From Cyanobium sp. Cruz-8D1 (GTDB lineage: Bacteria; Cyanobacteriota; Cyanobacteriia; PCC-6307; Cyanobiaceae): 49,126 nt of DNA. Positions 26,337 through 34,781 of the stretch are shown piece by piece. The stretch is from positions 1-49,126 of the forward strand of contig NZ_JAGQCD010000026.1 of NCBI RefSeq assembly GCF_024345975.1, read 5' to 3'. How positions within the stretch are numbered: position 1 is the first letter of the stretch; each line of letters opens with the position of its first letter. The position numbers were made by a program, and so were the translations under genes. The notes under the pieces were generated by a model. It did no database searches. It saw only the letters and a program-made list of their open reading frames with translations, and was not told the DNA's origin.

Positions 26337-26746
26337 CCAGCCGGCGCGAGGGAAGTTGGAGCGGGGATGGCGGCGACTCCGACGTTGGAGGGAATGCCTT
26401 CGGCGGGCTCGTAGAGCATCTCCAGCCAGTTGCCATCCGGATCCTGCAGGTAGAAGGAAGCGGTGCCGTCGCGGTGGTCGTGCACCGGTCCGACCCGGTG
26501 GCCCGCCGCCTCAAGCCGGTCGTGCACCGCCTGCACCTCGGCGCGGTCGCTGAAGTGGAAGGCGAAGTGGGGGCCGGCGGCGGTGTAGGTGGGGCTGAGC
26601 AGGGCGATGCCGTCGCCGTTGCCGGGCGACTGCATGTAGGCCCAGTCGTGGGCGTCCCAGGTCAGGCGCAGCCCCAGCCCTTCGTAGAAGTGCTTGGCAC
26701 GCTCCATGTCCTGGACCCGCACCGCCACGTGGCCGAGACGCGTCAT
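26333..26746 (-). CDS. VOC-superfamily protein (glyoxalase/dioxygenase fold)
   Basis: 137 residues from an ATG. Two beta-alpha-beta-beta-beta modules: VAVRVQDMERAKHFYEGLGL with the first metal-side His (LGHVAV), and FHFSDRAEVQAVHDRLEAAG with the second half ending in YLQDPDGNWLEMLYEP (Glu ligand). Metal ligands of type-I VOC proteins are present, so an isomerase, lyase or dioxygenase activity is possible; substrate not readable. Translationally coupled to mutS2 by GTGA. Confidence 0.88.
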   Translation of the reverse strand: MTRLGHVAVRVQDMERAKHFYEGLGLRLTWDAHDWAYMQSPGNGDGIALLSPTYTAAGPHFAFHFSDRAEVQAVHDRLEAAGHRVGPVHDHRDGTASFYLQDPDGNWLEMLYEPAEGIPSNVGVAAIPAPTSLAPAG

Positions 26747-26791
26747 CGGAAGGGGAAACGTCGGTTCATTCCCCCATTCAAGCGGTGCGGC

Positions 26792-27793
26792 TCAGCCGTC
26801 GCGCAGCCACTGGGCGGCGTCACAGGCGTGGTACGTGAGGATCAGATCGGCGCCGGCGCGCTTGAAGCAGAGCAGGGTTTCCAGCACCACCGCCCGCTCG
26901 TCGATCCAGCCCCGCTCGGCGGCGGCCTTGACCATGGCGTACTCACCGCTGACGTTGTAAGCGGCGATGGGCAGCTCGCTCTCGCCGCGCAGGCGATGGA
27001 TGACATCGAGGTAGGCCAGGCCGGGCTTGACCATCAGGATGTCGGCCCCCTCCTGTTCATCGAGCAGGGCTTCGGTGAGGGCTTCGCGGCCGTTGGCCGG
27101 ATCCATCTGATAGGTGCTCTTGTCCTTCGGGATGGGCTTGGTGCTCACGGCCCGGGGGGCGGAATCCAGCGCCTCCCGGAAGGGTCCGTAGTAGGCGGAG
27201 GCGTACTTGGCGGTGTAGCTGATGATCCCGACGTGCTCGAAGCCTTCCTCGTCGAGGGCTTCACGGATGGCCCCCACCCGTCCGTCCATCATGTCGCTGG
27301 GGCCGATCAGATCCGCTCCGGCCCGGGCCTGGGCCACCGCCTGGCGGCAGAGCAGGGCGATGGTCTCGTCGTTGAGCACCACCCCCTCGGCACTCACGAT
27401 TCCGTCGTGGCCGTCGCAGGAATAGGGATCAAGGGCCACATCCGTCATGATCGCCATGTTGGGGTGCTCCTGCTTGAGGCGGCGGATCGCCCGGGGGATC
27501 AGCCCACCTTCGTTGAAGCACTCACTGCCGTCCTCGGTCTTGAGGCCATCAGCCACCTTGGGGAACAGCACGACGCAGCGGATGCCCAGATCCCAGGCCC
27601 GGCCCACCTCGGCCACCAGGCCCTCCAGGCTCCAACGCTGGGCGCCGGGCATGGCGCCGATCGGTTCGTTGGACGCGCCCTCGTGGACGAACAGCGGATA
27701 GATGAAATCGGCGGCGCTGAGCTGAAATTCCCGCACCATGGCCCGCAGGGCCGGCGTGCGACGCAGCCGGCGGGGCCGATAGGTGAGCTCCAT
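26792..27793 (-). CDS. hemB: Delta-aminolevulinic acid dehydratase (porphobilinogen synthase)
   Basis: 333 residues, full length. The two Schiff-base lysines lie in GIISYTAKYASAYYGPFREA and ILMVKPGLAYLD. The metal loop reads DVALDPYSCDGHDGI, close to the Mg-dependent plant/cyanobacterial form rather than the three-cysteine zinc site. It joins two 5-aminolevulinate molecules into porphobilinogen for chlorophyll, haem and phycobilin synthesis. A single gene with its own upstream space; the short hairpin near 27821-27835 has no T tract and is not called. Confidence 0.97.
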   Translation of the reverse strand: MELTYRPRRLRRTPALRAMVREFQLSAADFIYPLFVHEGASNEPIGAMPGAQRWSLEGLVAEVGRAWDLGIRCVVLFPKVADGLKTEDGSECFNEGGLIPRAIRRLKQEHPNMAIMTDVALDPYSCDGHDGIVSAEGVVLNDETIALLCRQAVAQARAGADLIGPSDMMDGRVGAIREALDEEGFEHVGIISYTAKYASAYYGPFREALDSAPRAVSTKPIPKDKSTYQMDPANGREALTEALLDEQEGADILMVKPGLAYLDVIHRLRGESELPIAAYNVSGEYAMVKAAAERGWIDERAVVLETLLCFKRAGADLILTYHACDAAQWLRDG

Positions 27794-27863
27794 GGGGCCG
27801 TTCTGACTGGCCGGATCCTACGGAAAGCCCTTCCGGCGCTTGATCGGCGGGCCGGTTGGGGGG

Positions 27864-28838
27864 TCAGAGCAGGGCGGCGCTGATCCAGTCCTTGCGGGGG
27901 TCGACGCTGCGGGCCTGGCGCAGCTGCTCCAGCAGGTCCCGCTCCTGGGGACTGAGGCTGTCGGGCAGCTTCAGGGTCGGGGTGAACAGCAGATCTCCCC
28001 TGCCGTCCTTCACCGGCCAGCCCTTGCCCTTGAGCCGCAGGCTGCGGCCCAGGGTCATGCCGGGGGGCACCTGGATCGTGGCTTCCCCATCGGGGGTGGC
28101 CACCCGCACCTCACCGCCAAGGGCCAGTTCGTCGAGGCTCAAGGGAAGTTCGGCCCGCAGCTGGTCGCCGTCGAGACGCCAGACGGGATGGCTCTGGAGC
28201 TTGAGGGTGAGGTAAAGGTCGCCGCGACGCCCGGTGCCGGGCTGCAGGTTGCCTTTGCCCTTGAGCCGCAGGCGGCTGCCGTCCTTCACACCGGCGGGGA
28301 TGCGCACCTGCACCCGCTCCTCGTTGACGGCCAGGGTGCGCTCGCAGCCGCGGAAGGCATCGGCCACCGGCAGGCTGATCGTGGCTTCCGCATCGAGCTG
28401 CACCTGGGTGGCGCGTGCGGCAGCGGGGCCACCAAAACCGGAGGCGAAACCGCCGGGGAAACCGCTGCCGAAGCCGAAGCCGCCGGGGGCACCGGCTGCA
28501 GCCCCGCCGCCGAAACGGCCCAGCAGGTCGTTGATGAAGTCGTCGAAATTGCCGTAACGGCCGAAATCGACATCGACGCCGGGAGCCCCGCCGCCGCCAC
28601 CCATCTGGTTCCAGTACTGGCCGAACTGCTCGTAGCGACGTCGCTTTTCGGGATCGGAGAGCACTTCATAGGCCTCGCTGATCTCCTTGAAACGGCCCTC
28701 GGCGGAGGCATCGTCGGGATTCACATCCGGGTGGTACTGGCGGGCCAGCTTGCGGAAGGCCCGCTTGATGCCATCGGCATCGGTGCCCCTTTCGACGCCA
28801 AGCACCTTGAAATAGTCGCGGTACCCGTTGGCACTCAT
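27864..28838 (-). CDS. DnaJ/CbpA-type co-chaperone without zinc finger
   Basis: 324 residues. The J domain (residues 1-75) has HPD at 36-38 and the helix-IV text [23 protein letters not shown]-rich linker ([20 protein letters not shown]) follows, then two beta-sandwich substrate domains ([40 protein letters not shown]). There are no CxxCxGxG repeats, so this is a type-II (CbpA/DnaJ2-like) Hsp40 that delivers clients to DnaK. It ends 71 nt upstream of the hemB start on the same strand. Confidence 0.93.
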   Translation of the reverse strand: MSANGYRDYFKVLGVERGTDADGIKRAFRKLARQYHPDVNPDDASAEGRFKEISEAYEVLSDPEKRRRYEQFGQYWNQMGGGGGAPGVDVDFGRYGNFDDFINDLLGRFGGGAAAGAPGGFGFGSGFPGGFASGFGGPAAARATQVQLDAEATISLPVADAFRGCERTLAVNEERVQVRIPAGVKDGSRLRLKGKGNLQPGTGRRGDLYLTLKLQSHPVWRLDGDQLRAELPLSLDELALGGEVRVATPDGEATIQVPPGMTLGRSLRLKGKGWPVKDGRGDLLFTPTLKLPDSLSPQERDLLEQLRQARSVDPRKDWISAALL

Positions 28839-28992
28839 CTCGTCACGCTCATGTCGCCAGGGCGCCGGTCACCGTTCATCGAGAAAATTGTCCCAGTCCG
28901 GTCGCTGAATTCCCACGCCCTGGCAGGGCGGAAGCCCGTACGGGGCCAGGGGTGCGGCCTAGATTTTCAGCCGAGTTCGCCCGCCGAAGCGC

Positions 28993-29463
28993 TTGACCTC
29001 CCCCTCCGAGAAGGCCACCCGAGCATCGGCGCTGCGGACACTGCTGCTTCTGGGCGGACTGCCCACCCTGCTGGGCTGGGCGTTGACCCTCACCACCCCC
29101 GCCCATGGGGGTCAGGCCGGGAGCTCCACCACCCCCACGCTGGGGGAGGCCCTGGCACCATCCGATAGCGCCCAGTTGGAGCTGACGGAGCACCTGCGTC
29201 GTATCGGGGCGGTCTTTTATGGCGCCTGGTGGTGCCCGGCCTGTTTCCGCCAGAAAAGCCTCTTCGGCCAGCAGGCGGGCAATCAACTGCCCTACGTGGA
29301 GTGCGACAAGACCAAGCAGGGTCGGGAGCGCTGCCAGCAAGCTGACATCAAGGCCTACCCCACCTGGGTCCTGGGGAGCAAACGGGTGGAAGGGGTGCAG
29401 ACGATCGAAGAGCTGAAGCGCTGGAGCGGTTTCTCCCAGACGCCGGCCAGCGGCACTCCCTGA
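28993..29463 (+). CDS. Membrane-anchored thioredoxin-fold protein resembling the VKOR-linked Trx domain
   Basis: 156 residues from a TTG. An N-terminal hydrophobic anchor (TLLLLGGLPTLLGWALTLTT) should place the rest on the lumenal or periplasmic side. The redox site is GAVFYGAWWCPACFRQKSLF (CPAC), followed by YVECDKTKQGRERCQQADIK and a cis-Pro YPTWVLG. This layout, with the extra CxxxxxxxxxC pair, is that of the thioredoxin domain fused to VKOR (LTO1) in cyanobacteria and plants, but the VKOR membrane domain is absent. It is probably a partner of a VKOR or DsbB elsewhere in disulfide formation. A hairpin follows at 29498-29515. Confidence 0.75.
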   Translation: MTSPSEKATRASALRTLLLLGGLPTLLGWALTLTTPAHGGQAGSSTTPTLGEALAPSDSAQLELTEHLRRIGAVFYGAWWCPACFRQKSLFGQQAGNQLPYVECDKTKQGRERCQQADIKAYPTWVLGSKRVEGVQTIEELKRWSGFSQTPASGTP

Positions 29464-29497
29464 ACCAGGGCCTGGCGTGCGATTGGCTGTGCTGAAC

Positions 29498-29515
29498 GCG
29501 CCACCCAAGTGGCGC
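29498..29515 (+). terminator. Possible terminator hairpin after the thioredoxin-like gene
   Basis: A perfect seven-pair stem GCGCCAC / GTGGCGC closes a CCAA loop 34 nt past the stop. There is no T tract directly after it; a T run comes about 36 nt later. It may be an attenuator or a weak terminator. Confidence 0.35.
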
Positions 29516-29625
29516 CATAGCGCGGAAGTCCGGGTAGACTAAATTGCTTTTTTTGGTAGAGTCTTTCAACCGATTTCTGCAGAACACTGAAACCTGTCTG
29601 GAGCCAATCTCCTCACCTCAGGGAC

Positions 29626-29970
29626 ATGAAGGAATCAACACTTCCGGCCCGAGAACCGAAGTTTTCAGCACCTTTTTTTCAGATTCTCATAAAAGTTGAG
29701 GTAATTTTTCAGGATGATTGTTATCTAGGACACCTTTGGGATGTGAGTCGCTCCGGGGCCTGCATCCGCAGCTTCCAGCAGGTTCCCCTGGGATCGCCGG
29801 CCCAGATCCGTTTCCACGACCCCTCCGAGGCGGAGTTCATCGAGGCCAGGGGAGAGCTGGTCTGGATGAACCAACTCAGGGGCGCCCACTACATCGGGCT
29901 GAGGTTTGAGGAGGGCTTCGACATTTCCAAGACATTTCTAAGGTTGTTGATCAAAACGGACCCTGCCTGA
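29626..29970 (+). CDS. Single-domain PilZ protein lacking the RxxxR motif
   Basis: 114 residues from an ATG. The DxSxxG element is intact (D39-V-S-R-S-G44) and the barrel text (GSPAQIRFHDPSEAEFIEARGELVWM and YIGLRFEEGF) is typical. The N-terminal Arg-x-x-x-Arg that grips the second c-di-GMP is not present; the equivalent region reads AREPKFSAPF. It may bind c-di-GMP weakly or act as a partner-binding adaptor. A TAGACTAAAT element near 29535 could be its -10 but I see no matching -35. Confidence 0.8.
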   Translation: MKESTLPAREPKFSAPFFQILIKVEVIFQDDCYLGHLWDVSRSGACIRSFQQVPLGSPAQIRFHDPSEAEFIEARGELVWMNQLRGAHYIGLRFEEGFDISKTFLRLLIKTDPA

Positions 29971-30133
29971 ACCAGTCAGGACTGTGCCCGCCTTCGAGTC
30001 ACATCTGGTCAGTTCGCCAGTCCTCTCGGCGTCAACGCGACAGCGGCCATGACGCTGCGCCCTTCCACCCTCACAGCCACGCTCTGTCTCGGCATGGTTG
30101 CAACACGGCACTCGCCGACGCCTTCCGCAGGGA

Positions 30134-30313
30134 TCAGCGGCGATCCATCCCCGCCCCGGGAGCCCCGTAGCCCAGGCCAGGGCGCACCCCGGCTCCCGAG
30201 GCGGGACCACCGACCCCGCCGGGGTTGGGTCGTGCATGGCTGAGCGAGGGGATCGCCACAGCGAGGGCGGCCACCGCGAACGCCAGAGCGCTGCAGTGCT
30301 TGAAGGATTTCAT
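30134..30313 (-). CDS. Small Gly/Pro-rich secreted protein
   Basis: 59 residues from the ATG at 30313. A clean signal peptide (ALAFAVAALAVAIPSLSHA, cut at SHA|RP) is followed by a mature part of about 34 residues, PNPGGVGGPASGAGVRPG and GYGAPGAGMDRR, with no cysteine. An AGGAGA lies about 25 nt upstream. I do not recognise a family. A longer open frame to 30349 lacks a good start. Confidence 0.5.
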   Translation of the reverse strand: MKSFKHCSALAFAVAALAVAIPSLSHARPNPGGVGGPASGAGVRPGLGYGAPGAGMDRR

Positions 30314-30646
30314 GGCCGTGAGATTCGAGACAGAACCTTCTCCTAGCAAGATCGGCTCCTCACTCTGTCAATCTCCACGCGGCGGTCTCCTGATTAGAGC
30401 CGGCAGGCCAGGCGCGAGGAAGGTCCATAGCGAAAGGCTGCTCATACCATCAAGACAGCACCACATGCCAGGTCCCTCACGGCCCATCCACGCAGGGAAG
30501 ACCCCAGGATCGATCGACCACTCCCTTCAGAACGTCTGGACCACGGCAGAGAGCAAGAGGAGCATGGGCAACAACCCTGACCACAACGTTCGTCGGCTTC
30601 CCCCCAGGCCAACCACCCGGCCTTCGCTGCACGCTCCTTGCCTCCC
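30314..30646. other. Intergenic region between divergent exported-protein genes
   Basis: About 330 bases that should carry the promoters for the small secreted protein (leftward) and the solute-binding/MscS pair (rightward). Open frames on both strands have no recognisable content. No inverted repeat or -35/-10 pair is strong enough to call. Confidence 0.4.
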
Positions 30647-31882
30647 ATGAGAGCAACAACCAAGGCTGTCCTGCTGGTGGTCCTGCCCCTCACCCTTCTC
30701 TCCGCCTGCGGCCTCGGTTCGAAGGACGTGAGCGGAACCGCCTATCTGGCCATCAGCGTCGAGGGCGACCAGCCGCTGACCAAAGCGATCCTGCAGGAGG
30801 AGGTGCTTCAGGCACAGACGATCGTCGAGGCCTTTCGCCAACTGCACCCCCATGTGGCGATCGAAACAAACCTCTTTCGCGAAAGTGAATTCATCGCGGA
30901 GGTGCGCCGGCGCCAGGCCGCAGGCCTCGGCCCTGATCTGATGCTGTTGCCTGGCTCCACCGCCCACACCCTGGTGGACGCCGATCTGGCCAGGGGGCTC
31001 AGGCTTCCCGGGGCCACCCGCAACCAGCTGGACCCGGATTCCCTGGCGCGACTGGAGATCACGCCCACGACTGTGGCGGGACTGCCCATCCTGAGGCGAC
31101 CACAACTGGCTTGCTACAACCGCGACCGAGTGGCCGCCAGCCCTGCCACCACCGTCGCCCTGATCAACCAGGCCCGCCGGGGACTGCGGGTGGGACTGGC
31201 GGTGGAATCGCGCAGCCTCTTCTGGAGCACCGGCCCGCTGGGGGCCGATCAGGCGCTCATTGCCGCCGCGGCCGGGCGCCCCCTGAAGGCCGACGAACGG
31301 CAGGGACTGATGCGCTGGCTGGAATGGCTCTCCGCCGCCAACTTCAACCAACAGGTCTTCCTTGAGCCCGACCAGGAGGCGCTGGTGCAAGGTCTGCTGG
31401 AGCGGCGCCTGGATTGGATTCCCTGCAACAGCGGCAACCTCAGCCGGTTGCGCGAGACCCTGGGGACCGCCCTCGGGGTGAGCGAGCTTCCCAGTGGTCC
31501 CCACGGACCAGCCACGCCGATCACGCGACTGCGGGTGCTGGCCTTCGGCACGGGCTCCACGGCCCGGCAGCGAAACGTGGCGGAAGCCCTGGCCCTTTTT
31601 GCACTGAATCCCTGGATCCAGAGCACGTTGACCACGAACAACCAGGACATGCTGCCCACCAACCGTTTCGTGCCGCCCTCGGCTTTGCACACCCCCGTGC
31701 TCAAGGCCATGCAACGGTCCGTCGAGCAGGCCGACGCCAGCGATGCCATCTCCAAGCTGCTGCCTGCCGGTGAACCGCGCGACCGTGCCCTCAGTCGCCT
31801 CGTGACCGCCGTGGCCTTCGGTGAGCTGACCGCAACGGACGCCACCGCAGCTGTGATCAAGGCCCTGGCTCCGGCGCCATGA
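30647..31882 (+). CDS. Extracellular solute-binding lipoprotein coupled to MscS
   Basis: 411 residues from the ATG at 30647. A lipobox (TLLSAC) gives a lipid-anchored periplasmic protein. The two-lobed fold of ABC-type sugar-binding proteins (family 1) is suggested by EEVLQAQTIVEAFRQLHPHV, AAGLGPDLMLLPGSTAHTLV and LALFALNPWIQSTLTTNNQD. No ABC permease or ATPase gene is adjacent; instead the stop overlaps the MscS start by ATGA. The ligand is unknown. It could report ligand to the channel, or use a permease encoded elsewhere. Confidence 0.75.
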   Translation: MRATTKAVLLVVLPLTLLSACGLGSKDVSGTAYLAISVEGDQPLTKAILQEEVLQAQTIVEAFRQLHPHVAIETNLFRESEFIAEVRRRQAAGLGPDLMLLPGSTAHTLVDADLARGLRLPGATRNQLDPDSLARLEITPTTVAGLPILRRPQLACYNRDRVAASPATTVALINQARRGLRVGLAVESRSLFWSTGPLGADQALIAAAAGRPLKADERQGLMRWLEWLSAANFNQQVFLEPDQEALVQGLLERRLDWIPCNSGNLSRLRETLGTALGVSELPSGPHGPATPITRLRVLAFGTGSTARQRNVAEALALFALNPWIQSTLTTNNQDMLPTNRFVPPSALHTPVLKAMQRSVEQADASDAISKLLPAGEPRDRALSRLVTAVAFGELTATDATAAVIKALAPAP

Positions 31883-33123
31883 ACGACCTGTTCGGCCAGA
31901 TCCTGGGCTGGTTGCCGATGCTGAGCCGGCCCCAGGTGCTCCTCCAGCTCGCCCTGGTGGGCCTGGTCGTGGTGGGCGGTCAGTTGCTGGCCAGGCGCGT
32001 TGGGCGCACGACTCGGCACTGGGCGCTGGAGCTCGGTGCCACCGTGGTGATGGGAGGCCTGGGCTGCGGCCTGCTGGCCATCGCCCAGCAGCCGGTGACG
32101 CTGGCCTTGTTGCTGATCGCCTTCGTGGCCAGCCTGCAGCTGTCGGAGTTGCTGCTGCGTCGCAGCACCGGCTGGCTCCCCGCCGATCAGATGCAGCCGC
32201 TGCGCTATCTGCTGATCCGCCCCTTCCTGTTCGGTGGGTTGGTGTGGTCGTTGATCGAACTGCTGGACACCCGCGCCGAACTGGCGCTGATCCCGCTGGG
32301 GCGGTGGGTGGGAGCGACGGTCAATGTCGGCGACCTGACGCGGTTGGTGGTGGCCCTCTATCTGCTCATGGTCTCTTCGGGGCCACCGTCGTTGGGGGTG
32401 GCCTGGCTGCTCAAACGGGTCTTTGCCCTGGAACGGGTGAGTGTGCGCGCCATGGGGTTGATGGTGCGCTACGCGGTGATCACCCTCGGCACCATCGCGG
32501 TGCTGGAAACGATCGGCTTCAACAGCACCGCCGTGCTGGCCATCGCCGGGGGGCTGTCGGTGGGCCTCGGCTTTGGCGTCAAGGAGGTCTTCGGCAATTT
32601 CGTCAGCGGCCTGTGGCTGCTGTTCGAGGGCTCCCTGCGGCCGGGCGACATCGTGGCCCTGGATGGCGATTTCTGCGAAGTGCGGCGCCTGGGCCTGCGG
32701 GCCACGCGGCTCTGGCGCGACCGTGACAATGCCGAGCTGGTGATCCCCAACCAGACCTTCTTCAACAGCAGCACCGTTGAATTCAGCGTCGGCCGCACCC
32801 TCTTTCGCACCCAGATCGCCATCAGCGTCGATGAGAGCCAGCCGATCAGCACCATCCTGGGCCTGCTGGAGGAGATCGCCGCCGCCGTGCCGGGTGTGGA
32901 GACCCATCTCCCCCCGCAGGCCTACCTGCAGGGGATGGGGGACTGCGGAGCGGACTACGTGCTGAAGTTCTGGATCGCCACTCCGTTCAAAAACCGCAGC
33001 CTCTGCAGCGCCGTCTTCCAGTCCATCGTGGAGCGGTTCCAGGTGCTGGGCATCGCGCTGCCCTACCCCCACCTCGTGATCGAGCGGCCCCCGGTTGGGC
33101 CTCCCGCTCAGCCCAGCGGCTGA
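31879..33123 (+). CDS. MscS-family mechanosensitive channel
   Basis: 414 residues. Five or six membrane segments precede the MscS core: NSTAVLAIAGGLSVGLGFGV and KEVFGNFVSGLWLLFEGSLR correspond to the pore helix and its kink, followed by the beta domain (PGDIVALDGDFCEVRRLGLR) and the mixed C-terminal cage. The N-terminal part is longer than E. coli MscS, giving extra membrane helices as in YbdG/YjeP-like members. It opens on membrane tension and releases solutes. Coupled translation with the upstream binding protein is unusual. The 3' end overlaps the convergent DUF2252 gene by 16 bases. Confidence 0.88.
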   Translation: MNDLFGQILGWLPMLSRPQVLLQLALVGLVVVGGQLLARRVGRTTRHWALELGATVVMGGLGCGLLAIAQQPVTLALLLIAFVASLQLSELLLRRSTGWLPADQMQPLRYLLIRPFLFGGLVWSLIELLDTRAELALIPLGRWVGATVNVGDLTRLVVALYLLMVSSGPPSLGVAWLLKRVFALERVSVRAMGLMVRYAVITLGTIAVLETIGFNSTAVLAIAGGLSVGLGFGVKEVFGNFVSGLWLLFEGSLRPGDIVALDGDFCEVRRLGLRATRLWRDRDNAELVIPNQTFFNSSTVEFSVGRTLFRTQIAISVDESQPISTILGLLEEIAAAVPGVETHLPPQAYLQGMGDCGADYVLKFWIATPFKNRSLCSAVFQSIVERFQVLGIALPYPHLVIERPPVGPPAQPSG

Positions 33124-34401
33124 GCCTCCAGTTCGCCGTCCGCGATCGCCGCCACCAGGCGCTGGTGATCGGCGCGGGTCTGGTCGGCAGAGGCCGAGGC
33201 GGCGTCGGCCAGGGCGTCATCGGCGTCGCCCTGGGCTTCCAGATGGGCCGCGATGGCCTCGCCATCGCCCGAACGGGCGTGGGCCTTGGCCAGCACGGCG
33301 GCACAGAGGGCGCCGTAGTCGGCGAGAGCCTCCTGATCCAGGTTCTCCAGCTGCACCATGGCCTTCCAGTCGCGGAATTGACGCCAATAGCTGGCCACGC
33401 CACCGGGGGAGGCCTCCACCCAGCCGAGGAAACTGTCGCTCACCGTCTGAATCAGCCGCTGGCCGCGCACGACGCGCTCGCCCGGGGAGCCCGCCGTGCT
33501 CGCACCCAGGTGGGCCTCCAGCACCGAAGCTCCCGCCTCCTTGCCTTGCAGGATCAGCAGGTCGTCGTCATCGCGGCCCTGCAGCAACACGATGGCGCAG
33601 CGGGTGCCCACCGATCCAACGCCAACGGTTTTGAGGGCAAAGTCGAGCACCTTGTAGCGCCCGACCAGCCACTGCATCTCCGGTCGCAAGGAGGCGCTGT
33701 AGCGCTCGATGGAGTGCTGCACGAACCGGCGCAGCTGGCTGGGGTCAGCGCCCTGGCCGGCCAACGACTCCAGGCTCCAGAGCAGGGGCGGGTCATGGCG
33801 GAAGCGCAGCACGCCTTCGGCGTCCCGTTGGCAGAGCTTGCGCGCCGCCCGACGGTTGTCGTTGTGCTGGGCCTGCTCGGCGATGGCATCGAGGGACTCC
33901 CGCAGGGGCCGGTGTTTCACCCCCTCGCGGTAGGCCGCCACATCGACGCGGTAATACCAGAGGTCGAGATAGCCGAGCTGGATGAAATCCCGGTTCGTCT
34001 GCCGGTAGCGGCGGGCGCTCTGGCGCACGATCGAACGGGCGTCGTCCGCGGCGATCCCGAGGCTGTCGGCCGCCAGCCTCACACTGCCCAGGAGCCGTTT
34101 GAGGTCCCATTCATAGGGGCCGGGCAGGGTCTCGTCGAAGTCATTGACCCCGAACACCAGCGTGCGCTCCGGGGAGGCATAGAAGCCGAAGTTCATCAGG
34201 TGGGCATCACCGCAGAGCTGGACCATCACCCCCGAATGGGGGCTGCCAGGCCAGGTCGATGGCCATCTGGGCCGCAGCACCACGGAAGAAGGCCAGCGGG
34301 CTTTCCGCCATGCGCGCATGGCGCAGTGGCAGCAGCCAGGGCAAGCGATGGGCTTCCTGCTGGCGCAGGACGGCGATGGGATCGGGGCGCTGGCTGGTCA
34401 T
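33108..34401 (-). pseudogene. DUF2252 protein gene with a single frameshift
   Basis: The ATG at 34401 starts RLPWLLPLRHARMAESPLAF and FRGAAAQMAIDLAWQ, the standard DUF2252 N-terminus, which then runs out of frame into a stop. From about 34238 another frame continues VMVQLCGDAHLMNFGFYASP, LVFGVNDFDETLPGPYEWDL and on to the normal end at 33108. The break is one base at a C5-GAAT-G5 hairpin (34229-34242), a typical place for a sequencing or replication slip. With one base removed the protein would be about 430 residues, of normal length, with kinase-like motifs (GDAH, NDFDE). Either a recent null or an assembly error. Confidence 0.8.
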
Positions 34402-34430
34402 TCGGAACCCCGGCAGGTGGCCACCGACTG

Positions 34431-34450
34431 AAAAGGGCCCTTCCAGGCCC
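34431..34450 (-). terminator. Intrinsic terminator downstream of tmRNA
   Basis: On the minus strand GGGCC / GGCCC pairs around a six-base TGGAAG loop and is followed by four T residues. It lies about 50 nt past the tag reading frame and before the DUF2252 start, so it should end the ssrA transcript. Confidence 0.7.
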
Positions 34451-34469
34451 CATGGGTCATTTGGGTGAC

Positions 34470-34745
34470 AAGGCTGACCTCACCCCGTCTCCGTTAAGAG
34501 TGTCAGGCAGCCACAGGGGCGGCTTGACGGGAGAAACGAACGATGTTGTTCGCTGTTACGGGTTCGCTCTTACCGAGCAGGCTTCAGTCACCCTCCTCAT
34601 GCCCCGTCGAAACCATTGCAGCCCCGTGATGACCGGTGGGTCGGGGGGGAATGGAGCTGAGCGGAATCGAACCGCTGTCCGAGACACTGGTGTGGACCAC
34701 CTAGTTCGTCCGAAGACGAGCTCTCCCATCTTGCCACCTCTGGCC
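34470..34745 (-). ncRNA. ssrA: Circularly permuted two-piece tmRNA
   Basis: Read on the minus strand, the acceptor piece comes first: it ends in a T arm (GCGGTTCGATTCCGC) and CAGCTCCA at 34652. After about 26 nt of intervening sequence the coding piece starts at 34625 with GGGGCTGCAATGGTTTCGAC. The two ends pair as a seven-base acceptor stem (GGGGCTG with CAGCTCC). The tag frame at 34503-34553 encodes ANNIVRFSRQAAPVAA and a stop. This permuted layout is characteristic of the Prochlorococcus/Synechococcus/Cyanobium lineage. tmRNA with SmpB frees stalled ribosomes and marks the nascent chain for proteolysis. Outer boundaries are approximate; the gene-internal landmarks are exact. Confidence 0.93.
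34503..34553 (-). other. tmRNA proteolysis-tag reading frame
   Basis: Resume codon GCG at 34553-34551, then codons for ANNIVRFSRQAAPVAA and TGA. The hydrophobic VAA end is the degron recognised by ClpXP-type proteases. Confidence 0.9.
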
Positions 34746-34781
34746 GCCTACGCTCCGGTCCACTGTCCAGGCACCGGGTGG

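Noticed and set aside
24036..26414. 792-codon open frame on the plus strand
   Set aside because: Antisense to mutS2, whose motifs are complete on the other strand.
27821..27835. Hairpin CGGAA/TTCCG between hemB and the dnaJ-like gene
   Set aside because: Five pairs only and no T tract, so not called as a terminator.
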